Shown: positions 52,367-59,918 of the stretch, piece after piece
How positions within the stretch are numbered: position 1 is the first letter of the stretch
Layout of the letters: each line of letters opens with the position of its first letter
NCBI GenBank assembly: GCA_965243105.1
Contig: CBDEUC010000003.1
Coordinates: 1 to 64,000, forward strand
Length of the DNA: 64,000 nucleotides
Reading direction: 5' to 3'
From: WLWS01 sp965243105
GTDB lineage: Bacteria > Pseudomonadota > Gammaproteobacteria > Eutrophobiales > Eutrophobiaceae
The notes under the pieces: generated by a model
What the model was told of the DNA's origin: nothing
The model's input: the letters and a program-made list of their open reading frames with translations, nothing else
Databases searched by the model: none
Translations under genes and position numbers: made by a program

Positions 52367-52909
52367 TCAAAGCAGCTCTACCAGCTCTTCAAGTTCCTGT
52401 CCCCGGACTTCGATCTTTTCACCGATCTCTTTACTGTATTCGATAAACTCCTTTAAACCATCCGGCGTGTAAACCTGCAGCGGGTCATCACGAAAAGAAG
52501 GCCCATTCAGGGCTTTATTCGAACTCTCTGCACCATGCCTGGTGATTTCCATGTTGTCATTCCCGCTTGCAACCCTGTTTGAATACAGGAAAGTCGCAGC
52601 ATCAATCCCCTGCGGCGGTGGTTCCGTGCTTATGACAGTAATATTGTCCGGCCCCTTCCACTTGTACAGCCTGGCTGTATCCTGCTTGTCTTCATCATCG
52701 GGGCTGCTTGCGCCAACGCCGGGTTGTACAATGACACGAACATTATCTTTGCTTCGAGCTTCAAGAGTAACTTGCGTTGCAGGTACATCAATCCTCGCTT
52801 CGCCCATGACTGGCTCCGCGGCATCGTTATTTACTTCCTTATCCCCCTTGAATAGCAGGAGGAAGTAACTAAACACGCAGGTCACAACAATTAAATACAA
52901 CAACCTCAT
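52367..52909 (-). CDS. membrane-anchored hypothetical protein with DUF4124-like motif
   Basis: Not firmly recognised. Residues 1-20 are a membrane anchor or uncleaved signal (LLYLIVVTCVFSYFLLLF). The middle contains LYKWKGPDNITVISTEPPPQ, which resembles the DUF4124 pattern (LYKW-x-D-x-G-x-T-x-S-x-x-PPP), and the C-terminus is an acidic helix (KEIGEKIEVRGQELEELVELL). AGGGG 11 bases upstream supports ATG 52909. It follows the 65-residue membrane protein gene by 44 bases and converges on the pilin-fusion gene with a 6-base gap. Confidence 0.65.
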   Translation of the reverse strand: MRLLYLIVVTCVFSYFLLLFKGDKEVNNDAAEPVMGEARIDVPATQVTLEARSKDNVRVIVQPGVGASSPDDEDKQDTARLYKWKGPDNITVISTEPPPQGIDAATFLYSNRVASGNDNMEITRHGAESSNKALNGPSFRDDPLQVYTPDGLKEFIEYSKEIGEKIEVRGQELEELVELL

Positions 52910-52953
52910 AGAGTATCGGCCCCTTGAAAAACAGGATGGATCCTGTACCTGTT

Positions 52954-53151
52954 CTAAAGCTCTAACCTGGCAATATCATCTCTAAAATAAACAATCAGGG
53001 CTGTTACAACCCCGGTTGATTCCAGGCACAGGGCAAACAGGTAAAGGTCATTTGTAAATGCGGCGCTAAATGAGCCCAGGGGTACAAAGACAAATAATGC
53101 AGCACCCAGCATAAATACGGCAAGGCTAATGTTGAAATCCAGTTTGTTCAT
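52954..53151 (-). CDS. small two-helix membrane protein, unknown function
   Basis: 65 residues, two hydrophobic helices (ISLAVFMLGAALFVFVPLG and LYLFALCLESTGVVTALIVYF) and a short charged tail (RDDIARLEL). A GGAG ribosome site 8 bases before the ATG and a -10-like TTATAT at 53207-53212 (minus) support expression. A CRP-like site lies about 120 bases upstream. No family recognised. Confidence 0.65.
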   Translation of the reverse strand: MNKLDFNISLAVFMLGAALFVFVPLGSFSAAFTNDLYLFALCLESTGVVTALIVYFRDDIARLEL

Positions 53152-53269
53152 TTTTTGTCTCCAGCTACTGTGAACCTGGGTTTAATGTTGCAATCAGGAT
53201 GCCAAGATATAATTCCTGCTCGTGAAGCCTGGACTATTCACCATTTAACGTGGCTTTCCAGTGTCCTCC

Positions 53270-53285
53270 TGTGACAGCTTTCACA
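53270..53285. promoter_or_regulatory. CRP-like binding site
   Basis: TGTGA-CAGCTT-TCACA, perfect half-sites. With the -10-like box at 53207-53212 on the minus strand the site centre would fall near -78 for the small membrane protein gene. The rest of 53152-53427 holds a T-rich run at about 53321-53328 and nothing else identified. Confidence 0.55.
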
Positions 53286-53427
53286 TATTTCTGTGCCAGG
53301 CGACAATACCAGGCCGCGCATTTTTTTTGAGAATGATGATATCCAGACACCTTTATGACGAAAACTCATCAAGTTGTCGAAAATTCAGCACTGGCGGCAA
53401 TGATAGTGGGATATCCACAGCACCACC

Positions 53428-53925
53428 TTAATTTTCGTGCCAGTACACCGTGGCCTCTCCTGCTGCCAGCTGGTTTTGCACGGTCGGCCAGTTAGACTCA
53501 GATTTGAGGAGGTAAGCTTCTATGTCGCTGGACCACTCCCCTGATACCTCAGCATCCCAGTTCAGGTACAGCTTACCTTCATGGATAGTCCACGCATTTA
53601 CAGGATCGGTTTCCGCGGCATAACCTTCTGCCATGCCATACGCGCACCATCCACCGTATCTCGGAGCGTAGTTCTCCGGGGCCGCGAGAAACTTCTCCCT
53701 GTTTTCCTCGGAGCTGAATAACCAGGTTACATCATTCCAGTCTGCAGAGTACTGCACGCTTCCTTTTTGCGGGGCGCCCTTGGAAAAATAGGCGACCGGG
53801 TCATAGCCGTGAATGGCGTAGCCATCATCCCCAACCAGTATTTCGGTCGCGATTTTTTGTTCTCCTGAGCAAGCAGGTAGTAAAAGGATAAGCGCCACCA
53901 GTAAAGTACATGATCTGTGTTTCAT
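53428..53925 (-). CDS. YHS-domain lipoprotein
   Basis: Signal peptide with lipobox (LILLLPACSG, Cys about 19) then a YHS domain: GYAIHGYDPVAYFSKGAPQKG, YSADWNDVTWLFSSEENREKF, ENYAPRYGGWCAYGMAEGY, INP-like end replaced by DPVNAWTIHEGKLYLNWD (segments shortened). YHS domains are often metal-associated; this exported form is widespread and of unknown role. 165 residues. Monocistronic, divergent from the CPA2 antiporter. Confidence 0.88.
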   Translation of the reverse strand: MKHRSCTLLVALILLLPACSGEQKIATEILVGDDGYAIHGYDPVAYFSKGAPQKGSVQYSADWNDVTWLFSSEENREKFLAAPENYAPRYGGWCAYGMAEGYAAETDPVNAWTIHEGKLYLNWDAEVSGEWSSDIEAYLLKSESNWPTVQNQLAAGEATVYWHEN

Positions 53926-54002
53926 CTTCGAATTGACTCCTTCATCGAGTTATTTCGTTCTGGTGTTTTTCACCAGTATAATCCAGACAACGGGTTTTCA
54001 TC

Positions 54003-55634
54003 ATGGTTTCAATTGAGGCACCCACTATGGGCTTTGAAATGGTAGCAATTGCCCTCGGAGATGTTGTCTGGTTATCCCTGGCTTTCATTTTCGGGTTTTG
54101 TGCGAGATCGATAGGTCTTCCGCCCCTCGTTGGATTTCTTCTCACCGGCTTCGTCCTCAACAGTTTCGGTGTTGTCAGCGGTGAAATGCTTGGAAAGCTC
54201 TCAGATCTTGGTATCACGCTTCTGCTGTTCACAGTAGGCCTGAAGCTGAACTTGCAAATCCTGGCAAAGCCACAGGTTTGGGCGGTGACGGGTATCCACA
54301 CCGCAATCACGGTGTTGCTCCTGACCGCGTTTTTCCATTTATTGTTTGTTCTTGGAATAGGAAGTTTCGCCGGGCTGGGCTTTACTCAATTCCTGATCCT
54401 CGCCTTTGCCCTGAGTTTTTCCAGCACGGTGTTCGTGGTCAAGGTGCTGGAAGAAAAAGGAGAGATGAAATCTCTGCACGGTCGCATTGCCATCGGGATT
54501 TTGATCATGCAGGACCTGGCCGCAGTGATATTCCTGGCATTTTCTGCCGGCAAGGTGCCTTCGGCATGGGCTGTACTGCTCCTGTTACTTATCCCGCTGC
54601 GACCATTCTTCCTTTTCCTGTTAAAGCAACTGGGGCATGGGGAATTGCTGGTGCTTTATGGTCTCATCCTGTCACTGGGTGGGGCAGAGATTTTTGAACT
54701 GGTTGGTATCAAGGGAGACCTGGGTGCACTGGTGATCGGGGTGCTCTTTGCCGGGCATCCCAGGTCCAATGAGCTGGCCACTACGATGCTGGGATTCAAA
54801 GACCTTTTCCTGCTTGGTTTTTTCCTCTCCATTGGGCTATCAGGCACAATAACTTCCGAAATTCTTTATATTGCACTCCTCATTATTCCCCTCGTATTCC
54901 TGAAGTCCCTGCTGTTTTTCTTTCTGTTTATAAAATTTAAATTGCGTGCTCGAACGTCCCTGCTGGCTACGGCTAACCTGACAAATTTCAGCGAATTCGG
55001 ATTAATCGTGGCTGCAATCAGCGTCACCGACGGTCTCCTTGGAGAAAAATGGCTTATTGTTCTTGCAGTGGTTACCGCTATTTCCTTTGTTATTGCAGCA
55101 GTATTCAATGCCTATTCCCATCGACTCTACGCCAGGTACCGGAAGTTCTGGCTGGGTTGGCAAGGACCAAATCGCCTGGCAGACGACAGGGTACTGGACA
55201 CGGGCGATGCAACCATCGCAATAATCGGCATGGGTCGTGTTGGTACCGGGGCCTACGACAAGATGCTTGAAAGTACCAACGAACCAGTTGTTGGCATCGA
55301 CTTTGACCCAGTGAAGGTGGAGGAGCAGGTCGAGAGTGGCAGGAATGTCCTACTTGGCGATCCGAGTGATGCGGATTTCTGGGACCGCATTACAGCAAAG
55401 CACAAGATCAGGTTAATCCTGCTTGCGCTGCCAAACCTGAATATGAATCTCGCTGTTCTTGATGAAATTGCCGGTACTAATTATGACGGTGATATCGCAG
55501 CGTCAGCCAGGTACGCAGATGAAATGGAAATCCTGCATGATGCCGGGGTGGCAACGGTATTTAATATATATACCGAGGCCGGTGTCGGATTTGCAGAACA
55601 TGTCCAGGCAAAGCTATCACCCACCATGGATTAA
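54003..55634 (+). CDS. CPA2-type cation:proton antiporter with TrkA-N domain
   Basis: KefB/KefC-like potassium or sodium/proton antiporter. About 12 helices over residues 1-370 with RSIGLPPLVGFLLTGFVLN, LLLFTVGLKLNLQ, FALSFSSTVFVVKVLEE, GILIMQDLAAVIFLAF and GELLVLYGLILSLGG (read in order). A TrkA-N Rossmann domain follows (IAIIGMGRVGTGAYDKML, then VVGIDFDPVKVEEQ). 543 residues. ATG 54003 has no clear ribosome site; ATG 54027 (MGFEMVAIALGD) with GAGG 9 bases upstream is a good alternative. Confidence 0.88.
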   Translation: MVSIEAPTMGFEMVAIALGDVVWLSLAFIFGFCARSIGLPPLVGFLLTGFVLNSFGVVSGEMLGKLSDLGITLLLFTVGLKLNLQILAKPQVWAVTGIHTAITVLLLTAFFHLLFVLGIGSFAGLGFTQFLILAFALSFSSTVFVVKVLEEKGEMKSLHGRIAIGILIMQDLAAVIFLAFSAGKVPSAWAVLLLLLIPLRPFFLFLLKQLGHGELLVLYGLILSLGGAEIFELVGIKGDLGALVIGVLFAGHPRSNELATTMLGFKDLFLLGFFLSIGLSGTITSEILYIALLIIPLVFLKSLLFFFLFIKFKLRARTSLLATANLTNFSEFGLIVAAISVTDGLLGEKWLIVLAVVTAISFVIAAVFNAYSHRLYARYRKFWLGWQGPNRLADDRVLDTGDATIAIIGMGRVGTGAYDKMLESTNEPVVGIDFDPVKVEEQVESGRNVLLGDPSDADFWDRITAKHKIRLILLALPNLNMNLAVLDEIAGTNYDGDIAASARYADEMEILHDAGVATVFNIYTEAGVGFAEHVQAKLSPTMD

Positions 55635-55665
55635 GCGCAGCCTCGCTTTTTAAGAAACTCCCGGT

Positions 55666-55696
55666 GTTTTTGCGAAGCGATATTTCGCAGTCATAA
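55666..55696. terminator. bidirectional terminator-like hairpin between convergent genes
   Basis: TGCGAA (55671-55676) pairs with TTCGCA (55684-55689), 7-base loop. A T run (55666-55670) lies on one side and AAAAAA (about 55695-55700) on the other, so it could end transcripts from the CPA2 gene (plus) and the aspartate-dehydrogenase-like gene (minus). Confidence 0.5.
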
Positions 55697-55712
55697 AAAA
55701 CTCAACTACGTG

Positions 55713-56498
55713 CTAGACAAACTCTAGTCCACTGCTGCTGATCTGCGATGCCCTCATGACGCTGCCAACAATAGAGCTAATCATACCGGGGCTGGATACA
55801 CCCACCGCAGGCTCCTCCTTCACGATGGAAAGGCGCGAGCCATCTTTGCCCCTGAATTCAAACTCCCCTCTCAGCATATTGTTTGTATTCCTGTCCGCAA
55901 TGATCTTCGCACGTGCCTTTTCGACTCCTACCGTTGCCAGGGCGCAGGCAACCATGGCATTAACATTGCGGGGAAACTTGAGTGCAACCTCCCTGACAGA
56001 ACCGTCGAACAAAACTTCTTCATCGCTTGCCTGCTCTTGCTCGACGCCCAATGAGTCGGGTGGTTTTCGAAACGTAATGCAGGCTTCTTCCCAGTTGTCC
56101 CTGGCTTCAAAAAGATTGTCTATACCAACAACCGCACCATGGGGCACCAACAGGCGCCTTCCCGAGTCAGACGCTGCTTCTGTCAAATCTTTCATGACAT
56201 GATCATCTGCCAGCGCGGCAACAGAACATGGCATGTAGTCGCAGCGGGCCAGGATGTCCTTGCCAAAGTCACGGGACACCTGGGGGTGAGCGAGTTCTAC
56301 AACCAGGTCCAGCCCGGAAATGGATTCCATGAAAACCTCCATGCTCGTAGTGCACGGCACGTCATCAAGACCATTGAGGCGCTCCTGTGAACGATTATAA
56401 ATACTGCACACCTCGATTCCTGTCCCACCAAGAGACTGGTGCAGGGAACTGCCCAGGTAACCGTAACCGATAATGCCCACTCTGTAATTTTTACTCAT
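55713..56498 (-). CDS. aspartate dehydrogenase-like oxidoreductase (NadX/DUF108 family)
   Basis: NAD(P)-dependent amino-acid dehydrogenase family. N-terminal Rossmann motif VGIIGYGYLGSSLHQSL; LVVELAHPQVSRDFGKDIL; PCSVAALADDHV; the catalytic-domain segment LLVPHGAVVGIDNL (family LPSGALGGLDAL-like); NVNAMVACALATVGVEKA; and a C-terminal GMISSIVGSVMRA. 261 residues, standard. Last of three minus-strand genes with an oxidase and a transporter, so it probably handles an oxo/imino-amino acid rather than NAD synthesis; no nadA or nadB is nearby. Confidence 0.8.
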   Translation of the reverse strand: MSKNYRVGIIGYGYLGSSLHQSLGGTGIEVCSIYNRSQERLNGLDDVPCTTSMEVFMESISGLDLVVELAHPQVSRDFGKDILARCDYMPCSVAALADDHVMKDLTEAASDSGRRLLVPHGAVVGIDNLFEARDNWEEACITFRKPPDSLGVEQEQASDEEVLFDGSVREVALKFPRNVNAMVACALATVGVEKARAKIIADRNTNNMLRGEFEFRGKDGSRLSIVKEEPAVGVSSPGMISSIVGSVMRASQISSSGLEFV

Positions 56499-56518
56499 TC
56501 CTTCATCTCTCGTTTAAA

Positions 56519-57598
56519 TTATGCTCGCCGAAGCTGCACCAGTCCTACCGTCAATAAGGGTATGATATAAAGCGCAAGAATGCCGTAAGTAATACTACCG
56601 TATCCCTTGCCAATCAAGGTGACCAGCCCAAGACTTGAAGCCAGGTAAATAGAAAAAAGCAGTAGACCTGCTGCAATCAGTACCCTCTGCCAATGTGATA
56701 GTTCTTTACCCCGTTCACGCTGGAGTCCGTCTATTCGCTCATTTACTGAATGCACCATGGCTACACCGGTCTCTATGTATGTACCGAATATCACCACTTT
56801 AAATACAAGTGCGAGTACGGGGGTGTTTAATGCAGCAAGCAATACCAATAGTGGCACCTCTGCATTCAAAACCGGGGGATATTGGGCCAGTAACACAACA
56901 TAGAACAATATTGCCGGAATCATCGCTATCGGGCCTGAAAGAATACCGGCCCAGATTGCCTGCTTTCTCTTCTTTATATGGGTTATGCCAAATAATATCG
57001 CGGGCGCAGCAGCAAGATTGTAGCCAGCATACTTTATTGCGCTTAGCGAGTCGGGATTGATTATATTGTCTTCCCTTAGAACCACGCCTACATCATCACC
57101 AAGTGCATTCAAAGACACAAAGAATAAGGTTAAATAGGCCCCATAGAGCACAAACGACCAGGCAGAAATCATTTTCTCGATCAGTGTGGTTCCATGGAAT
57201 GCCAGGATTCCAATTGACGCTATCATCAGCGCGGTTCCGACATGTTTCGGGGCACCGGTCATTTCAGAAAATATAACGCCTGATGCTGCTCCAATGACGG
57301 CAAATACGAGGACCGCAATGGCAATGAACAATAGTTCAAAAAGAAACCAGCCTCTTCCGAGTAATGCTCCAAAAAACGCCCGGTAATCATAGGCTTTGTT
57401 TACCCTGCAAAATTCAAATGTCAGGGCAAGCAGCAGGCTCCAGGTGAACATTGTGATAAGCATTCCCACGACACCGCTTATTGGCCCCGCACCCATAAAA
57501 TACTCCACCAATTCACGCCCGGTTGAGTATCCTCCACCAATAATTACAGATTGAAACAGCAAGCCGGGCAAAAGGTAACTCTTGAAAAAATTATTCAC
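56519..57598 (-). CDS. YkvI-family membrane transporter (APC superfamily)
   Basis: Ten to eleven helices; N-terminal LLPGLLFQSVIIGGGYSTGRELVEYF is characteristic of the YkvI family, with GAASGVIFSEMTG and NLAAAPAILFGITHIKKRKQ further on. YkvI proteins are uncharacterised APC-like carriers. Stop of the upstream oxidase overlaps this start by four bases, so the carrier is translated with it and likely imports its substrate. 20 bases before the aspartate-dehydrogenase-like gene. Confidence 0.82.
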   Translation of the reverse strand: MNNFFKSYLLPGLLFQSVIIGGGYSTGRELVEYFMGAGPISGVVGMLITMFTWSLLLALTFEFCRVNKAYDYRAFFGALLGRGWFLFELLFIAIAVLVFAVIGAASGVIFSEMTGAPKHVGTALMIASIGILAFHGTTLIEKMISAWSFVLYGAYLTLFFVSLNALGDDVGVVLREDNIINPDSLSAIKYAGYNLAAAPAILFGITHIKKRKQAIWAGILSGPIAMIPAILFYVVLLAQYPPVLNAEVPLLVLLAALNTPVLALVFKVVIFGTYIETGVAMVHSVNERIDGLQRERGKELSHWQRVLIAAGLLLFSIYLASSLGLVTLIGKGYGSITYGILALYIIPLLTVGLVQLRRA

Positions 57599-58713
57599 CG
57601 CAGCCTTCCTGGTAAAACATCACTCACCGGGAATCCGGATTGCTCATATTCCGAATCGAGTGGCTCTTCCAGCGCGAGCAGCGCAGCGAGCCTGGCAAGA
57701 GCCGGTGCAGTCTGTATTCCAAATCCACCCTGGCCAACCAGCCAGAAAAAGTCGCGATTCTCTTCGTCATAGCCCACTACAGGCTGTCGATCCTGAGCAA
57801 AGGTGCGAAGCCCTGCCCAGCTATGATGTATTCGCTCAATTGTTAAAGTCGTGTGGTTTTCAATGTTTTGCGCCGCCAGCGCAATATCATATTCTTCTGG
57901 TTGAGCGTCACATGGGGCGGATGGAACCTCGTCCGCGGCCGAGCCCAGTAACTTGCCCGCTTCCGGCATAAAATAGTATCCACCCGCAAGCCCTCCAACC
58001 GCCGGCCAGTTTGACATGTCTACACCATTTAACCCGTCAAAGGTGATGATTGTTCGCCTGAGTGGTCGCAGGTTCACCGGATTTATCCCGGCCATGCCGG
58101 CAATGACATCTCCCCACGCACCGGATGCATTCACTACCCTGCGGGCGTGCACATGCTCAGCATTTGCCAACTCGATATTCCAGCCCCGGGAAGAATGACG
58201 CATGGATACAACATTGGCATTTCGTTTTATTTCACCCTGACCATTCAAGGTATGACGACGATAGCCCTCTACCATGGCAGCGACATCTATTTTAAAGGCA
58301 TTTTTTTCTAGAAGGCCGAGCTGTATTGACTGTTCACCGAATTTTAAAATTGGGACTCGCTGCTGCATCTCCTCGGTGCCAAGGAGCTCCAGTCCTGGAT
58401 CAGCCCGAAGCAGCTTCTCTACCAGCGCTCGCTCACTCTCCCGTGCCGTAAAAATACAGCCGATTGGTGACGTCAGGGGCTGTTGCGAAAAGCTGCCTGG
58501 TGTTTCGAGAAAAAAAGGAAGACTCAACTGTGTTAATGCGCGGGAAACACCATCGACGTAAATGCCTGAATAAAGCGCTGCTGAACGACCCGTCGTGTGA
58601 TAGGCAAGATCAGGCTCCCGTTCCAGTAACAACACCTGTGCCTTTTGCGCGAGGTGACTGGCCAGCGATAATCCCGCAATTCCACCACCGATTATGCAAA
58701 AGTCTGTTTTCAT
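57595..58713 (-). CDS. FAD-dependent amino-acid oxidase/dehydrogenase (DAO family)
   Basis: FAD-binding oxidoreductase of the D-amino-acid oxidase fold. Dinucleotide motif FCIIGGGIAGLSLASHLAQ (residues 5-23), LEREPDLAYHTTGRSAALYS, VVNASGAWGDVIAGMAGI, IHHSWAGLRTFAQDRQPVVG and the C-terminal FFWLVGQGGFGIQTAPALARL. 372 residues. First of a coupled three-gene operon with a transporter and a dehydrogenase. The substrate (an amine, D-amino acid or hydroxy acid) cannot be read from sequence. Confidence 0.85.
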   Translation of the reverse strand: MKTDFCIIGGGIAGLSLASHLAQKAQVLLLEREPDLAYHTTGRSAALYSGIYVDGVSRALTQLSLPFFLETPGSFSQQPLTSPIGCIFTARESERALVEKLLRADPGLELLGTEEMQQRVPILKFGEQSIQLGLLEKNAFKIDVAAMVEGYRRHTLNGQGEIKRNANVVSMRHSSRGWNIELANAEHVHARRVVNASGAWGDVIAGMAGINPVNLRPLRRTIITFDGLNGVDMSNWPAVGGLAGGYYFMPEAGKLLGSAADEVPSAPCDAQPEEYDIALAAQNIENHTTLTIERIHHSWAGLRTFAQDRQPVVGYDEENRDFFWLVGQGGFGIQTAPALARLAALLALEEPLDSEYEQSGFPVSDVLPGRLR

Positions 58714-58738
58714 TAAAGTGGATATTTAGTCATATTCA

Positions 58739-58802
58739 CCGCTCAATCATATTTCTGAATAGGTTTGATCCTATACAGAAATATGGCGGAGAGGGTGGGA
58801 TT
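58739..58802. repeat. 64-bp direct repeat, outer copy (tRNA-Ser 3' end plus downstream hairpin)
   Basis: Identical to 58913-58976, exactly 174 bp away. It contains the hairpin that follows the tRNA, the encoded CCA and discriminator, and the last part of the tRNA (acceptor and T-stem 3' strands). After base 58802 this copy runs into the 83-bp element rather than the rest of the tRNA, so it is a tRNA 3'-end relic. Confidence 0.9.
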
Positions 58803-58884
58803 GATTCGTCATCGCAATGAGCGATGACTCACCCTGCGGGCGCAGTCACTTCGCTCCTGCGTCCAATCTTTCTCCAAAAGATTG
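58802..58884. repeat. 83-bp structured element, copy 1 (in tRNA T-loop relic)
   Basis: Begins TGATTCGTCATCGC and ends AAAAGATTG. It sits between GGGAT and TCGAACC, that is inside the T-loop sequence of a tRNA-Ser relic. Inverted repeats: GTCATCGC/GCGATGAC (loop AATGA) and AATCTTT/AAAGATT (loop CTCCA). Shares its central ~45 bases almost perfectly with the copies in the array on the other side of the tRNA, while both hairpins differ in loop sequence and the second also in paired bases. Confidence 0.9.
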
Positions 58885-58912
58885 TCGAACCTTTGGGTTC
58901 TCATCATATCCG

Positions 58913-59048
<136 letters not shown>

Positions 59049-59050
59049 GA

Positions 59051-59785
59051 TATATTTAAACTTCATCCTGGCGATGCTTTGCATCGCAGCACAACAGATT
59101 TGATTCGTCATCGCTAGATGCGATGACTCACCCTGCGGGCGCAGTCACTTCGTTCCTGCGTCCAATCTTCCTGCGGAAGATTGTCGAGCTACCCCGTTCG
59201 ACCCCTTCACACCTCTCCGATATATTTAAACTTCATCCTGGCGATGCTTTGCATCGCAGCACAACAGATTTGATTCGTCATCGCTAGATGCGATGACTCA
59301 CCCTGCGGGCGCAGTCACTTCGTTCCTGCGTCCAATCTTCCTGCGGAAGATTGTCGAGCTACCCCGTTCGACCCCTTCACACCTCTCCGATATATTAAAA
59401 CTTCGTCCTGGCGATGCTTTGCATCGCAGCACAACAGATTTGATTCGTCATCGCTAGATGCGATGACTCACCCTGCGGGCGCAGTCACTTCGTTCCTGCG
59501 TCCAATCTTCCTGCGGAAGATTGTCGAGCTACCCCGTTCGACCCCTTCACACCTCTCCGATATATTAAAACTTCGTCCTGGCGATGCTTTGCATCGCAGC
59601 ACAACAGATTTGATTCGTCATCGCTAGATGCGATGACTCACCCTGCGGGCGCAGTCACTTCGTTCCTGCGTCCAATCTTCCTGCGGAAGATTGTCGAGCT
59701 ACCCCGTTCGACCCCTTCACACCTCTCCGATATATTAAAATTTCATCCTGGCGATGCTTTGCATCGCAGCACAACAGATTTGATT
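59051..59785. repeat. 170-bp tandem array carrying tRNA-Ser relics
   Basis: Four full units (59051-59220, 59221-59390, 59391-59560, 59561-59730) and a partial fifth (59731-59785). Units 1 and 2 are identical, 3 and 4 are identical, and the pairs differ at two bases. Plus-strand order in a unit: an A/T-rich start (TATATTTAAAC), a GCGATGC-TTT-GCATCGC hairpin, GCACAACAGATT (tRNA variable arm and anticodon 3' strand), the 83-bp element, then a 28-base tRNA 5' relic (ACCCCGTTCGACC...CACCTCTCC). The array abuts the 5' end of the intact tRNA. Confidence 0.95.
59101..59183. repeat. 83-bp structured element, array copies
   Basis: First of four full copies; the others are at 59271-59353, 59441-59523 and 59611-59693. 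In each the element interrupts the tRNA relic between CAGATT and TCGAG, the anticodon loop. Hairpins: GTCATCGC/GCGATGAC (loop TAGAT), CGCAG/CTGCG, and AATCTTCC/GGAAGATT (loop TGC). Same 83-base length and same ends (TGATTCG, AGATTG) as the copy at 58802-58884. The array ends at 59785 just as a fifth copy begins (TGATT only). Confidence 0.92.
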
Positions 59786-59918
59786 GGTTCTCAACGCGCC
59801 AGGTGACACAACTTGTTGAGTGTAGAGTAGTTTATAAAAAGAAGCTATATATCAATAGTCTATAGGCTATTTCCTGTATTTATGGCGAGCAATGACTGAA
59901 TCGGTAAAATGAAGTCTT

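Noticed and set aside
59051..59785. Array considered as CRISPR
   Set aside because: Period is 170 bp with no unique spacers; units are near-identical throughout and contain tRNA pieces; no cas genes nearby.
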